Origin: Agaricus subrufescens
Taxonomy: Eukaryota; Basidiomycota; Agaricomycetes; Agaricales; Agaricaceae
DNA: 64,000 nt
Direction: 5' to 3'
Assembly: GCA_029945375.1 (NCBI GenBank)
Contig: CM057060.1
Span: 434,001 to 498,000, forward strand
Under the pieces are notes generated by a model, which was not told where the DNA came from, did no database searches, and saw only the letters and a list, made by a program, of their open reading frames with translations. Numbering within the stretch: position 1 is the stretch's first letter; every line of letters starts with the position of its first letter. Shown here one piece after another: positions 1-11,973 of the stretch. A program made the position numbers and the translations under genes.

Positions 1-848
1 TTGTCTATTGAAGATCCTATAGATTCTGGTATGTCTCTCAAATCTGGTTTGTCGAGGGGGGCTCTTATGACTGTTGTCAGGCAACGACATCTCCAGCGGT
101 TCATTTGGCTTTCCTAAAGTTCGAACCTCGCTGGCTGGTGCTCATGGGATTCTGACTGCAACTGCATATCATCGTGCGGCTTCTATAGACGCAAAACGGC
201 GAGGCCGATCCTTTTCATTAAGAAAAGAGTTTCATCCTGAAGACATGAGTATCTTATCGAGTGTTATGGGTGTCACGCAGGAGGTTCGTTCGTTTGCTTA
301 GTCTCGGGTGCTTTTGGATTTACCTGGTCTTGGAATAGACAATCAATCACCGACGTTTGGTTCAAGAGGTGTATGATAAACGTACATTGCATACCATTTT
401 GCAAGTTAAACCTAAAACCCAAATTATTGTGGACGGAGTGGAGCGGGAACGTCAGCAGAGAAGCAAGCGCGCCAGATCACCAGAACCCGCGCCGTCAAGG
501 CGATATTCTCCTTGGCGAGATATAGAAAGCGGGGACGCAACTGTGTCTCATGATTCTCATCATGCTCAGCACGAAAACGACTACGATCGAGAGGAGAGTG
601 GAAAGTATGATATTGGGAGACAGGTACCGAGGAAGAGAAGACGGAAGGATAGAGAAGAAGATCAGCAAACTGTGTTCATTGATGTGAGTTCGGGAAGTGA
701 GGATGATGTAGTGGAAAAGAAAGGGCGTGAATCTAGTGTGAGTGTGAAGAATGATGGTGGGAGGCGTTTGTCGAGCGAGGCGAGGGATAAGAGGAGGAAT
801 TATTGGCTTTCGAAAGCTTCCGGAGTGGAAGAGGACGATAGTGATTAG
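1..848 (+). CDS. Non-canonical poly(A) polymerase, Trf4/Pap2 type (3' part; gene starts outside the window)
   Basis: C-terminal part of a Trf4/PAPD5-family nucleotidyltransferase. In yeast this is the polyadenylating subunit of the nuclear TRAMP complex, which tags aberrant RNAs for exosome decay. Exons read 1-28, 81-283 and 339-848. Joined, they give the typical PAP-associated-domain stretch LSIEDPIDSGNDISSGSFGF, then KVRTSLAGAHGILTAT and GVTQETINHRRLVQEVYDKR. The catalytic domain lies upstream and is not visible. The last ~140 residues are a charged tail rich in Arg/Lys and Ser/Asp with several RKRRRK-like clusters, probably a nuclear localisation signal and RNA-contacting tail. The second intron (284-338) uses a GTTCGT donor. 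It is accepted because the joined protein matches the family exactly across the junction. Stop at 846-848. Confidence 0.85.
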
Positions 849-1035
849 AGTGTATTCTCTGTCATTACTGGTGTTTATGCACATGTGTTAATGCGGATTT
901 CATATAAATGTACATGAGCCTCGAGGCCGGTCCGAATGAATTGATCCGGGTCGGCAAGGTTTTGAAATTTCGTTTCTTTCCGACATTGACCACCAGTTGA
1001 CCACGCGTTCTATCCACGCCTCAACTCTTACGACC

Positions 1036-1952
1036 ATGAGCGTTCTACGACCATTCAAAGCCACTGACATGTTCAAGTTCAACAACATGTAATGTTCTCT
1101 TGCGCTCGACCTGCTTATGCTAATTGACGCTTGACAGCAATTTGGACATTTGGACAGAAACAGTTAGTGTTCATAAAAGTCTCATTGAGAATTCTGATGG
1201 AAATCTTCGGTTTTTTTTTTTTTGCGGTAGTATGGAATTGGGTTTTATTTGAGTTATCTTTCGAGGTGGCCGGATTTGTGTTGTGTACAAGAGTCGGCGG
1301 ACGGGAGGATGATGGGTTACGGTATGTCTCTTTTTTTTGCATTTTACGCCTTCTCTAACTAAACGAAATCCCCCTTTCTTTGACTAATCTACTCGATCGG
1401 AAATATTCTTCTACTGCAATACGCCTATCCTCACCTCGTTCATCTATTCACCACGACCCAAATCCACACCCAAAAAAACTGAAACCTGAAAATTAGTTCT
1501 TGGCAAAGCCGAAGGCGCAGGTCCAGAATGGCATGGTCACGTAACAGCCATAACCGTCGCTCCGGAATACCGAAGAACAGGACTAGCCCGTAAAATGATG
1601 AACCTCCTCGAACTCGTCTCCGACGAACTCTACAAAGGCTATTTCGTAGATCTCTACGTCAGATGTGCGAACAAAGTCGCGATTGAGATGTATGAAGGAA
1701 TGGGGTATAGTGTTTACAGAAGAGTGAGGGAGTATTATGGGAGTTTGGGGAATGGAAGAGGGGGTAGGGATGATGAAGATGCTTTTGGTGAGTGCAAGTT
1801 TCTTTCTTTGGGTGTGGTAATTGATCGGCGCGCATGCTGACTTTCAATGCTACTTGTCAGATATGAGGAAGCCGCTTTCGAGAGACCCGAATAGACTCTC
1901 CGTTCGGCCAAATGGAAGAGACGTCGTAGTTAGTGCACATGATGTGTCGTAG
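1036..1952 (+). CDS. NAA20: N-terminal acetyltransferase B catalytic subunit (NAA20/Nat5)
   Basis: GNAT-fold acetyltransferase that acetylates nascent proteins starting Met-Asp, Met-Glu, Met-Asn or Met-Gln on the ribosome, with the NAA25 partner (family knowledge). Exons 1036-1088, 1138-1162, 1231-1321, 1497-1787 and 1861-1952 give 183 residues; the human protein has 178. The start MSVLRPFKATDMFKFNNIN matches the very conserved NAA20 N-terminus. FYLSYLSRWPDL and MMGYVLGKAEG follow. The acetyl-CoA loop reads VAPEYRRTGLARKMM. The end, DMRKPLSRDPNR, is also typical. Exon 2 is only 25 nt, and its frame is fixed by the conserved NLDIWTET. Intron 3 (1322-1496) is unusually long for this window. Confidence 0.93.
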
Positions 1953-2343
1953 TATTCCACCCTTCACTCTGTGGAACTGTTTGACTGATAGTATCCATCC
2001 GCTCCAATCGAGATATGCGGTGCAAAATCCATTCGAGCTGGAAATGATGACAGCATTATGACACGAAGAATACAGTTTTAACTTGACAGCCTGATGGGAG
2101 GCGCGGCAGGTCGCGCAATCCGGCCTTTGGGTGGACTCGTCTATGACTGCATTTCCGGCCTATGATCTTGGCAACCGATTAGTATCACACCATGAAACAC
2201 GCCTTCCAGTGTAAAATCTTCCAATAAGTCAGCTAAAACAAACAACAATGCAAATCTAGCGAGCGACTGAGAATGATCAAATACAATAAAAAAAACAAAC
2301 AAAAGAGAAAGACAGCAAAGCAAAGCAAGAAGTGGCAAAAATT

Positions 2344-3048
2344 TCAGTTCGTTCTTCGACAAACATGTTTCTTTCCTTCATTTCCAACACGGCATGCCCG
2401 AGAACACCACATATCCCCACATCGACCACAACGAGGATATCCATGTCCAACTTTTCCGCATGTCGAACAGGCGACTTTGATAGCACAAAACTTAGATTCC
2501 CTTTCGAGCCTAGCAAGAATGGGATTCATAACGGTCTCTGAATTGGTTGCATAAGACGGAGAACGTAAAGGTCGGGTCTTGCGAGGAGAAACAGGAGAAG
2601 ACGGAGGGGGAGTGATGATGATCCGGGGTGGACGTAAATGAGTACGTGAGGGTGTTGGTGAAGGGGAACGAGAAGATGACACAGAAAAGCTGCGGGTGAG
2701 AGAGGACATGAAACGCTCAACGGTAAGTGAAGCGTATCGTGGACGGCGACCCCTTATTGTCTCGCTATGATCTTCATCATCGGAGTCGGAGAGTTTTTCA
2801 TTGTCGAGATCTGAAGGCATTTTCATCATGCCCTTCAGTCTGAGGGAGGCATTTTGGGGTTTGCCTCCCAACGACATGTCGCTACTACTGACGACAATGC
2901 TGGAGAGAGTCGTCGTAGGTTGCGTTTTTGGAGTAAGTCGGGTATAAAAGTCGAGGGTTGACAATGAGGAGAATGATGTGATGGAGGAAGACGAAGAGAG
3001 GATCGCTATAGGAGAAGTGGAACTGCATCTGCTATTGGCGTCGTACAT
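2344..3048 (-). CDS. Small Ser/Pro-rich protein with C-terminal HIT/MYND-like zinc finger
   Basis: A single-exon frame of 234 residues, ATG at 3048, stop at 2344. Residues 1-190 are low in complexity: Ser-rich, with an acidic patch LSDSDDEDHSE near 88 and a Pro-rich stretch near 145-165. The last ~45 residues hold the only recognisable element, CSTCGKVGHGYPRCGRC followed by WCSRAC and KKHVC. The spacing C-x2-C-x9-C-x2-C-x4-C-x3-C-x8-H-x-C resembles HIT and MYND fingers, which bind two zinc ions and mediate protein contacts. I cannot decide between the two classes, and no specific ortholog is recognised. The finger at the very C-terminus and the disordered rest suggest a nuclear adaptor; this is inference. 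Confidence 0.6.
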   Translation of the reverse strand: MYDANSRCSSTSPIAILSSSSSITSFSSLSTLDFYTRLTPKTQPTTTLSSIVVSSSDMSLGGKPQNASLRLKGMMKMPSDLDNEKLSDSDDEDHSETIRGRRPRYASLTVERFMSSLTRSFSVSSSRSPSPTPSRTHLRPPRIIITPPPSSPVSPRKTRPLRSPSYATNSETVMNPILARLERESKFCAIKVACSTCGKVGHGYPRCGRCGDMWCSRACRVGNEGKKHVCRRTN

Positions 3049-6000
3049 GACCTCGTGGAGTGTGTCTGGGTAAGAGAGAGAATTAGCCGCTGATATACTT
3101 TCATAGAGGGGTACACAAGCGCAAATTTAAATCTTGACCGATCTAGATTTTGGCTATTGGCTTACCAATCAAGTGGCGTGGGTGGACCCCCGAGCTTCTT
3201 ATACCGAAAAGCTTTGAAGGCTGGAAGGTATGTGTCGTGAAGGGAGTCTTGGTGGGAGCAAGTCGTGAGCGAGGTATTTAGCGGGCTCGCCTTTATCTAT
3301 TCCAAAAGGGTCTCGGCCAGGTAACCCCTCGCGCTTGTACCATTGCCGGATGTAGACGTGGCTGTGTCATGATCTATGCAGGAACACACGATACCCGAGA
3401 TCCGGCACCGCCTGGAAGAGTTGATCCGTCGACAGTCCAGCGATAGCAAGTGGGTAGGTCCTCTGCTGTATGGCTTATGCATGGATCACAGAGTAATGCC
3501 GCATTCACAGACCAAGGTCTAGGTGCTCTCATACATGAACTACGGGTTCGATCAGTCGCCACATAGAACACGGAAAGTGTACTATCTTACCTGCTATCGA
3601 ATGCGTCGAGCGAATAGGACGCGGTGCGGGGTAGATCCTGGTAGTGAGGGGATCGGGTAGCTGGTTCTCTGCATGCCTTGTCAAAGTGCAAATATCATAT
3701 GCGCAGTGGATGGCGAGAGTCAAGCGATAATTCACGCACTTCGGGTCGACGTGGCAGACGCTTCCACCTGTGACTGCGCTCTCGGTGGGCGTCACATCCA
3801 CTAATCAGCTGATAAATCAAAGATATTTTAGGATCCACTCTTTGTCCCTGGTCTTCTCCCTGCTAGAACATCGTATGAGCCTGAACGGTGTATTGCTTTC
3901 AGGTTCGGAGGTTGTACATAGATAGTGGCGAGATATGTGCTCCTATCAAAAAGATCTGAGATCGCTCTCACACCCTATACCTTACACTCTTCAAAAACTT
4001 TCTATTCAACAAATCGACAAGACCAGCATAGGGGCCAGATGTGATGCATCTGATACACGTTCACCACTCATTGAACGTTGTTGAATTGTCACTATCTCAC
4101 TTACTTCATGTTCATCTCTCCTAGCTGCCACATGGTTCGAATGGGACTGATGATCTACACCGAAACGTTTGACGTATATACATGACGGCACAGTCAATAC
4201 ATAACGAATAGCCAATTACTCTCATAGCAAACCCGTAAAGAATAGCAAAATGGCAACCGGCGTATATACATCCTCGAGAGTCAAGAAGTCTGCTCCGACT
4301 CCTTGCATGATCGTCACCATGCAATAAATAGAAGTCCCCAAGGTATCACGTCGAGACCACCGAGCAGTCAGGTTGAACAATCTCGACATTAAGTCAAAGA
4401 TAGTCATTAATGTGGTGTCGAGGAGCCACTGCTGTGGACATCGTCCAACCTATTAAGGGCTTCCTCTCGATCCCATGACCCCACTCCCACTTGATCGTTC
4501 GTTCTTGAAAGGACACAGGCCTCAGGTACCCCCACATCAAGCGCATCAAACGTTCGTCAAAACTAGTCGAAACAAAAGTTCCTGTCGTTCACCTCTTACG
4601 AAACAACCTAGAGCCAACAGGCTATCCATTGACCGTTGATCATTACCTTCTGGTTCTCAAGATTCCATACTCAATAATTCTTGACGAAGAAACCTTTGAT
4701 ATATTTTACTGCTTGGATACGGATAAAGCATGTAGAGTTGCTCGCCACCCCCAAAGCTACAGTTTAACAACAGGATGACTCGATCTGGATTTAATGTGGA
4801 TCGTACCGCGGCATTATACATCATACTTGAGTGATGCGCTCTCCTGATGTGCCACTCAACGGAAATATAAGCGACGGTTTTAAGCTACATGACGTCTTGA
4901 ACACCTTTTAAAGGTATGTTGTCATATATATTTAAACGCGATGAGTTTATCACGAGTTGGTTCCCACTTTAAGACCTAAATTCGTCGTTCACGTAAAAAT
5001 ACCTTTATTGGGATTTCTCCCCTCGGAGTTCCCACATCCTGGCATACCTCGCAGTCCCCAGCCTCCAAACATGTTCCGCCGCCCTCATTTGTTCTGGAAT
5101 TAACAATTGACATCACTATATTGTCTTGCCGACGCACGCGATCGTAGACAATATTATTCAATAAACTCTCATTCCCACACAAAAAGGCCCAATTAAACTG
5201 TGTCACAATATCATCAACTCGAATAACAATATGTCTATTTCTCTATAACGACATCATCTTTTCGGATTTGATCATACCTTCCACATTATGTTGGTCAGGA
5301 GTCGGGGTGAGCGTCATCAATGATGTTTCTTGGTCCGCACTACAATATTCAAGAAATAGGGAAATGTCAAAACGTTAGTACGTTTAATTTGTTGAAGAAC
5401 AAAATATTTAGATTTTAATTAGGATGAAGGCCTAGGAGGAATGGCAGGTATTAGTAGAGGGCTCCTACGTCGACTGTCGGAAATAGACGTAACATCGAGG
5501 AGCTTTCTCAACCCAATCAACTGAACGGGGCAGATTACTCAGTCCATGCGGTATTGTCAAGTCAATTGGTGGTCATTAATGTACGTAAAGATGCATTTAT
5601 CGAGCTGATCTACATCCCGTCCGATGGCAATGGACAACACCATGCTTCTATGACTGCTGTTTCAAATGATTTATCCAAGTGGGACACACCTAACCCAGTC
5701 GGGCGGATTTATCTCGTAACGACAGCTCTACTCAATTTGTAGAGACGGGAACGATTGGCAGAGATAGTGAAGCTTCCGGTAGATTAATCTGTCAATCAAG
5801 AGTGAGTACACGTCGCAGGTTGATGATGATCAGTGTTCTCGTCTCAGGGAAGATAAAGTCGGCATTTGTTATCTCCCATTAACTTCGATCCCCCGTCCTG
5901 CTAGAAATATCTTGGAATAAAAATAGGATCGGTTTGTATGATTCAGCGGTCTGGTTAAATGCTATACTTAACTCCTGTGCTTGCTCAAGCAAAGTATCAA

Positions 6001-7315
6001 GTTGTGATTGAGTGGCTCATACATCCGATCGCCGTACAATGTATATTGAAATACAAGGTAACTACCCCGGGTACATGCAAAGTTCGAAGAACAGCGCAGG
6101 TGTCAGTGTCAGTGGTAGACGCAGAAGCTAGGCCGCCTTTAATGATATTCCTACCCAGTCATAGAATCTACCCCCATTGCTCTCCTATGCACAAACGATA
6201 CAACCGTTCTGGCGGCGCTGTTGCTCAACCTGCGGCGGTCTTGACCACTATCATCAAGTACGTCATTGACTGAATGATACCTCGTTGTAGTACGATCATC
6301 AAAGTTTCTATCCCCAAACACGCTTTCTGCTTGGAGTTCATTTGCAAGGTATGGGCCCGAGTGATACCATTGTGCAGGTTCTTCCTTTGGGGTTATTCTT
6401 GACATTGTGACGGCTTCAAAGACAGACATTCTCCCTAGAGAATTCTACGAGGCTCACGGATTCTATAGATAGGATATTCTAGACACTGTTGTTCGGTGTT
6501 CGGTGCATCGCACCGGCATACTCCCCGTTGCGAGAAATAATAATGATTGCCCCACTGTAGGAGTTCGAATGTCTCGATCATGATATGACATTCTTTTTTG
6601 CCAGTGGTTCGCTCTGGATTACTAGCCTCAACTCTCACTTATCACATAGATCAATCACATACAAGAATCGGCTTTAGATGGCCATATGTCTTTGATAGAT
6701 TCGAAAGCTCGCACAGAAGGAAGCTTTTTTGGCCATGACTGAATGAAGCTTATGCAATTTGCCGATGCGGCAAATGGGAAGCCAAGGTTGAGCTAAAGAC
6801 GTTCGTGGGTTTGAACGGAAGGAGAGCGAAGGAGAACGCAAAAGGCAAGAGGAGAGCTCCCCTGAGCTTCGGGTTGAATTCGCCGAGGGTACACGTCGGG
6901 TGTTTATGGAGGCGTTCAATAGGCACTAACCCTTGAATCATCAGTGTCTTGGTCGTTGCGGTATCTGACGTTGACTACGCTTGTTTCAAATGCAGGAAAC
7001 TACCCTGGACACTTCAGTTTAAGGGGGGCAGTACCTTTATCATGAACAGTAAGGCAATCATATCGAATTAGCTGCTGGACTTGGCGAGAGGACTTACGGG
7101 TTGGATGAGATTCCCACGGGATTGATGGGGGGATAGTTGTGTTTGCTGTGACGGGAAACTCCAACACCTCCCGTCACTAACCGTCACGATATTGTCACTG
7201 GACGCCCGCTCAGCCGTTGTGCACGTCACGCCAGGCATCACCCCGTCGGGACACGCGGTCCCAGTCGACGACGACGAGATAAATATAATTTTCTAACCAT
7301 TTTCTGGACAATAGC
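3049..7315. other. 4.3 kb without a recognisable gene
   Basis: Only short scattered frames on both strands, none longer than ~105 codons and none with a family motif I know. A minus frame at 4976-5206 has fairly protein-like composition (contains GNESLLNNIVYDRV), but I could not attach exons or a family to it. AT-rich segments occur near 4900-5000 and 5380-5420. A TATA-like GATAAATATAA near 7279 lies about 25-35 bp before the next start codon. No terminal repeats, long direct repeats or transposase motifs were seen by eye. Confidence 0.5.
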
Positions 7316-8508
7316 ATGCAGGCATCCCCAAGTTCGTCTTCACGCAAACGGCCCCGCGAGGGCGAAACGGAGAGTCAGAGGATCAAACGCGAAAAGGCTG
7401 CAGAGCGACAACGACGTAAACGGGAGCGAGACAGAAATGCGGCTGTCGGTATGATTGCCTACAGCCCCGAAACGAACCAGCAACAGCATCCGCAGCACCC
7501 GCCACCCGCGCCCCACCACCCTCTGCAGCAGCCACAGCACATTCCACCACCGCCCCAGCCAGTCACGACGGAGATCCAGCAGCCAGAGCTTTCGCAGACC
7601 GAAATTGAGAGGCGAGACCGGGTACGCGCGGCTGCGCGGGAGAGACAGAGGAAGCATCGGCGGATGGTCAAGGAGCGGAAAATGCGCGAGCTGGGCTTGG
7701 ACATGGGCAACGAGATGATGCAGCCCATGGAGGACGTCCACTACCGCAACCCGCCAGAGGCCCAGTACCCGCCCGTCATCCCCCACGATCTGCCACAGAT
7801 CCCCCCACCGCATGCCCCGATCCCGCACGAACCCCCTTTCCCTCAGGGCCCACCCATAGGTGGCCAGACGTTTGCGTCGACTCTCCTGCTCTCCTTCTCG
7901 TGTGCCCCGCTGCTGAAACAGCACCTGCTGCGCACCCTCAACATGACCAACGAGGAGCTGGCGTCCCTGGAGCCTGTTATCGCCGAGGCATGGGATCGTT
8001 GGGACCACCAGGTAACGATGGCCACACATGCGACACGCGTAACGCGCTGACTTTGTTTTCTGTTATTCTGTCACAGCGGCGCATACACTATGCTGAACAG
8101 GCTGCAAAGGGCGCTGCCCCTCCCCCGGGCGCCCCTCCCAACCTCGGCGCGCCCTCGTACATGCCCCTGACCCACGACGAGCACGGCAACCCCTCCCCGT
8201 TCGGTGCGCCGCCGCCCCCGGGCCCTCCGGCAGGCGATCCCAATGCAAACGAATTTCGTGCTCGCTTCCATCGCCCCCTGCTCGCTCAACCCCCGTTCAG
8301 AGCGTATACGACCGACGGCCAGCAACCGCCGGCGTCGGCTCCGCCCGCGACTCCTACCAATCAGGCCGCTAACCCCGCCGAGGCTATTGATCCCCATCTC
8401 AGTGGAGGGCAGCCCACGGCCTCTGGCGCTGCCAAGAGTGGGTACTTGAACTTCGCCATACCTCTAGCTGTATGATCTGACGCACTTGCAGGTGAGACCC
8501 GGAGCTGA
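7316..8508 (+). CDS. Basic, Pro/Gln-rich protein of unknown function
   Basis: Exons 7316-8011, 8077-8437 and 8492-8508 give 357 residues. Two strongly basic helical segments stand out: KREKAAERQRRKRERDRNAA at about 25-44 and RDRVRAAARERQRKHRRMVK at about 101-120. They look like the basic regions of DNA-binding proteins, but no leucine zipper follows. Between and after them lie long Pro/Gln/His stretches. The junction DHQ|RRIHYAEQAAKG keeps the frame. The short third exon (SETRS, stop) is the least certain part. The gene is clearly richer in G+C than its flanks, mostly through Pro, Ala and Arg codons. I do not recognise the family; a nuclear role is inferred from composition only. Confidence 0.7.
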
Positions 8509-8980
8509 GGCTTATCTCTCGGAAACCCGTTTATGAATTTCATGAGCTTTACGCGCATGCACCCACTTGTTTCTGGACATTTTCTCTCTCTCATCAACCC
8601 ATCTCAGAGTCTGTGGCAATGATTTCCGTTGATTGTCCTCAATCGTACCTATATCATATTCTTTTACTGTCGATTATGTTCCCTTTATGTTTCTGTTTTT
8701 TTTCTCTCGGTCTGCAAGCTGGCTCTGATGCTGTAGCTTTGTTCATTTGCCCCACCCGAGTTCTGTTTCTTTTTTGTCCCTACATCTCCAGCATTATCCC
8801 TGTCTCCGTAGTAGCTGCCAGTCTACAAGATGGCCTCCAGGTCTGCATATAACTTGTTTTAAAGCGCATACATCCATCGCGGTGTGCGTGTTTGGCAACG
8901 ACGCCGTCGGAGTTCAAATTACCGAAAACCAGTCAACACGCATCACTCCTCCCCACTTTTCGGCTTCCCTCAGTTCCCTC

Positions 8981-10525
8981 ATGGCTCTCACCTTTATTGG
9001 GTGCGTTTCTGGCGTATTCTGTTGTGCAAGCAGCTCATGACGACCACAGAAAACCTATTTCTCTCATTTCTCACTCAGATGTCCGCTACAGAGGCATCCT
9101 GGCGGGCATCGATCCCCAAGCCTCGACTATCCAATTATCCAATGGTACGTCGTGCTGAAACACAGTTCTTGAGCTACCTAACACTGATTCTATTCTTCAG
9201 TGTATTCAATGGGGACAGAGTCTCGTCGGTGCGGACGATCCCATTTCACCTTGCCTCAGCCTCGAGCTCAAGAACGTAAAATTCTAGGCCACCTCATGAA
9301 TTCATTCCACCCGTCCAAGAACCGTATCAATACATCATCTTCAGGGCTTCTGAAGTAAAAGACCTTGCAGTCGACGAACCCGTGCCTCAACGGAGTGTTC
9401 ACGATGATCCCGCTGTACTAGGGGTGAGCCGCAGTTTTCTTCCAACCCCACTGCCCAACAAGGATGATCCCAATACGGATGTAAACATTAATTTTCCGAG
9501 ATGCGCATACCAAACCTTGTGGAAATTTCCGTTGCCTTCCTTCTGATCTTTTCTACCACTTTCTTCTGTGTGCACAAAGAAATGATTTACTGATTGGTTT
9601 TTTTTTTCCCTAGGCTTCTGCTCCCGGTGCGATCCCTAATGCCGGTTACTCCCCCTATCCTGCCCCTGCCACCGCTACGTCTGCTCCTGGTACTCAACCT
9701 CAACAAGCGGAGGTACCACCGGCCAACTTGGCGCGCCAGGGTCAACCACCTAAACCGACCGGTCCCGGACAGGCCCCGCGTTCCCAAGGACAGACACCAC
9801 AACCCCAAGCTACAACTTCGCAGCAACCCCATCAACAGGCACGCAATAATGATGCCGGTTCTACCTCCCGGGGGAGCAATTCTGTCCAGAACGCCGCTGC
9901 ATCCATGGAAACTGTTGAACGCGCTCTCGGTGATTTACGCGTCAGTCACACTCAAAATGGCGGAGCACGTGGTGGTAGACGCGGTGGCCATACTGGCGGA
10001 GGTCGGCAATCACATCAAAATACTGAACAAATCAAAGTTCCTACGACCGATTTCGACTTCGAAAGTATGAATGCACGATTTAATAAAGCTGCTCTCGCAC
10101 AGCAACAACAAGCGGTTACTGCTGCTGTTGAAGGTGTCGCTGCTGGCGCTGAAGGTAGTCCAGAGAGTGAAGAAAAGGATAAAGTAAATGGGGATGGTAC
10201 ACCGGCATCATCGGATAAGAAACCTGAAGCGGCATACAATCCCCAGAAGTCATTCTTTGATTCACTGTCGTCATCTACCGCTACACCGGCCGCTGGTCCC
10301 GTTGCCGGAGGTGGTCGTGGTGCAAGACGCGGTGGAGGTGGAGGCGGAAGGAATAGGAGAGAAGAAGAAAGGGAGAGGAATGTTGCTACTTTTGGTGAAC
10401 CTGGTGGTGTCGGTTTAATGGGGCCCGGTGCTTATGTCGGTGGGTGGGGTGGTTATGGTAGAAGAGGTGGACGACCCAGGAGAGGTGGTGGTGGGCCAGG
10501 ACAAAGTGTCACAACGAGAGGATGA
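8981..10525 (+). CDS. SCD6: LSm14/Scd6-type mRNP protein (LSm, DFDF and RGG regions)
   Basis: Member of the RAP55/Scd6/Sum2 family: cytoplasmic P-body and stress-granule proteins that repress translation and bind the decapping and eIF4 machinery (family knowledge). Exons 8981-9000, 9050-9144, 9201-9228, 9288-9423 and 9614-10525 give 396 residues. The N-terminal LSm14 domain reads MALTFIGKPISLISHSDVRY, then GILAGIDPQASTIQLSNVYS, and ends in EYIIFRASEVKDL-like sequence (here QYIIFRASEVKDLAV). A Pro/Gln-rich linker follows. The DFDF box is TTDFDFESMNARFNK near residue 193. The end is Gly/Arg-rich with several RGG/RRGG repeats. Exons 1 and 3 are 20 and 28 nt; both are required to build the LSm domain. 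Confidence 0.9.
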
Positions 10526-11973
10526 TCACTGAATGGTCGTTTTTTTTGCCTTTCTTTTCTTTGAGGCTTTGATATTGTTTCGCTTTTCATGCTTGTTTTT
10601 GTGAGAATTTGTCAGTTTGTGGGTTAATTGTATGTTATTGAGTACAATAGGATATCACGACTCCCTCTCAGGTCGCGCGATTGCGTTTAACCTAGCCTTG
10701 GGACGACTTATTACCTAAAGCCCCTTTCTGTCCCACTGATGACAGTTGGGAGAAACAGCTACCCTGTTCCCTCGAAGTCGAGAAGTTTCGGGTACCCGCC
10801 ACATTATTCGCGTCAATCATCTAGATGCTCGCTTTTTACCCCGCATCATCTCAGCATGGACCAGCGCTGTGTTCTCATTCATTTCTTATTCGTCATGCAT
10901 TGGGAAGTAGTGGAATTGAATAAGTTCTATCCTCAGCTAAGTTTTCCAGCTGTGCCACTATAAGTAAACTTTGGTGTAAGGAGGAATTCTGGAGATGGAG
11001 TACAAATTTCTATCTACCTCTTCTTGTTCTATCATTGATGGCTCAGGCCGATGCTACAACAAGCGACTCGGCAGGAGACAATTATTAGCCATATACCATG
11101 CGGCTATCATCGTCCGTGTTGGTCCCAGCTTCAAATTTGGTTATCCGTAAACGGATGGATGATTTTCTTCAATGCATTGTGTCTGATTGCACTGGTCATC
11201 TGGTGGTTGATTTACCACTCTTTCGGGTTAGGCAATTTGTAGGTGCGGGAGATGGAACCAACAGTTATAGGATCAGCAAGTCATAATTAGTTGTTTGAGT
11301 CTACGATTGGTTTGTGTTTTCGACGTTTATGGTTTGAGCGTGGCGGTTTGTTCAAGTTGGAAGAAGAGGAAATAGGAGTGGAGAGTGACCCACTTTTCGA
11401 AAGGAGCCTGTGATTTCGTCATAGCCGCCGGCCGGACTAAAGTAAGGGTCAGCACTACATATTGAGATCTTTCATCCTTACCTAATTCTAAAGTAGTTGT
11501 GTGTGTGTGTATGCTAGCTGCCAAATGGATTGGGCGAGCTGGGCGAAACTGGCCTCCTACTTATGGGCAGGGTCGGCCTCGAAGAATAACTTTGGATTGG
11601 AAGAATCTTCTCGTTGGAAAGTTATTTCCATATTGATGATCGTCGTTATTTCTTGGTACTTAGTTTCTTTGTATGACTCGAGCCTCCGATGGGTGCTACC
11701 AAACAGGCCCCACATGAACTGGCAGGTCCCCGGGATGGAAAGACGGAATCCGGGCACCGTATAGCCAAAACTTCGGAGGTGGAAATATGAGATTTCATCC
11801 CATGAGAACTCCGTTGAGGGTTAGGTCATGGTTCCGCCTCCTGTTATTATTTTCCCGGCAATCGCGCATGGCAAAGTCCTCGGAAGATGTGATCTCGGGA
11901 CACACCAAAATATTTAGTCTTAAACTCGGGGTCTGTTCTTTACCCGACAAAAATCCCTCCCCCTCCCCCGGAC
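10526..11973. other. Intergenic region, no gene recognised
   Basis: T-rich 3' flank of the Scd6 gene at about 10540-10630, then mixed sequence. Frames of 60-90 codons occur (for example 11501-11764, which contains a hydrophobic stretch), without a family match or clear exon partners. A short (GT)n run lies near 11498-11511. Confidence 0.5.

Noticed and set aside
3297..3801. Possible tRNA-like boxes (GGGTTCGATC near 3543)
   Set aside because: No acceptor stem or A box at suitable distance; no tRNA cloverleaf could be formed by eye.
7340..8029. 229-codon minus-strand frame antisense to the basic Pro/Gln-rich gene
   Set aside because: Shadow frame caused by high G+C and codon bias; no motif, no introns or neighbours supporting transcription.
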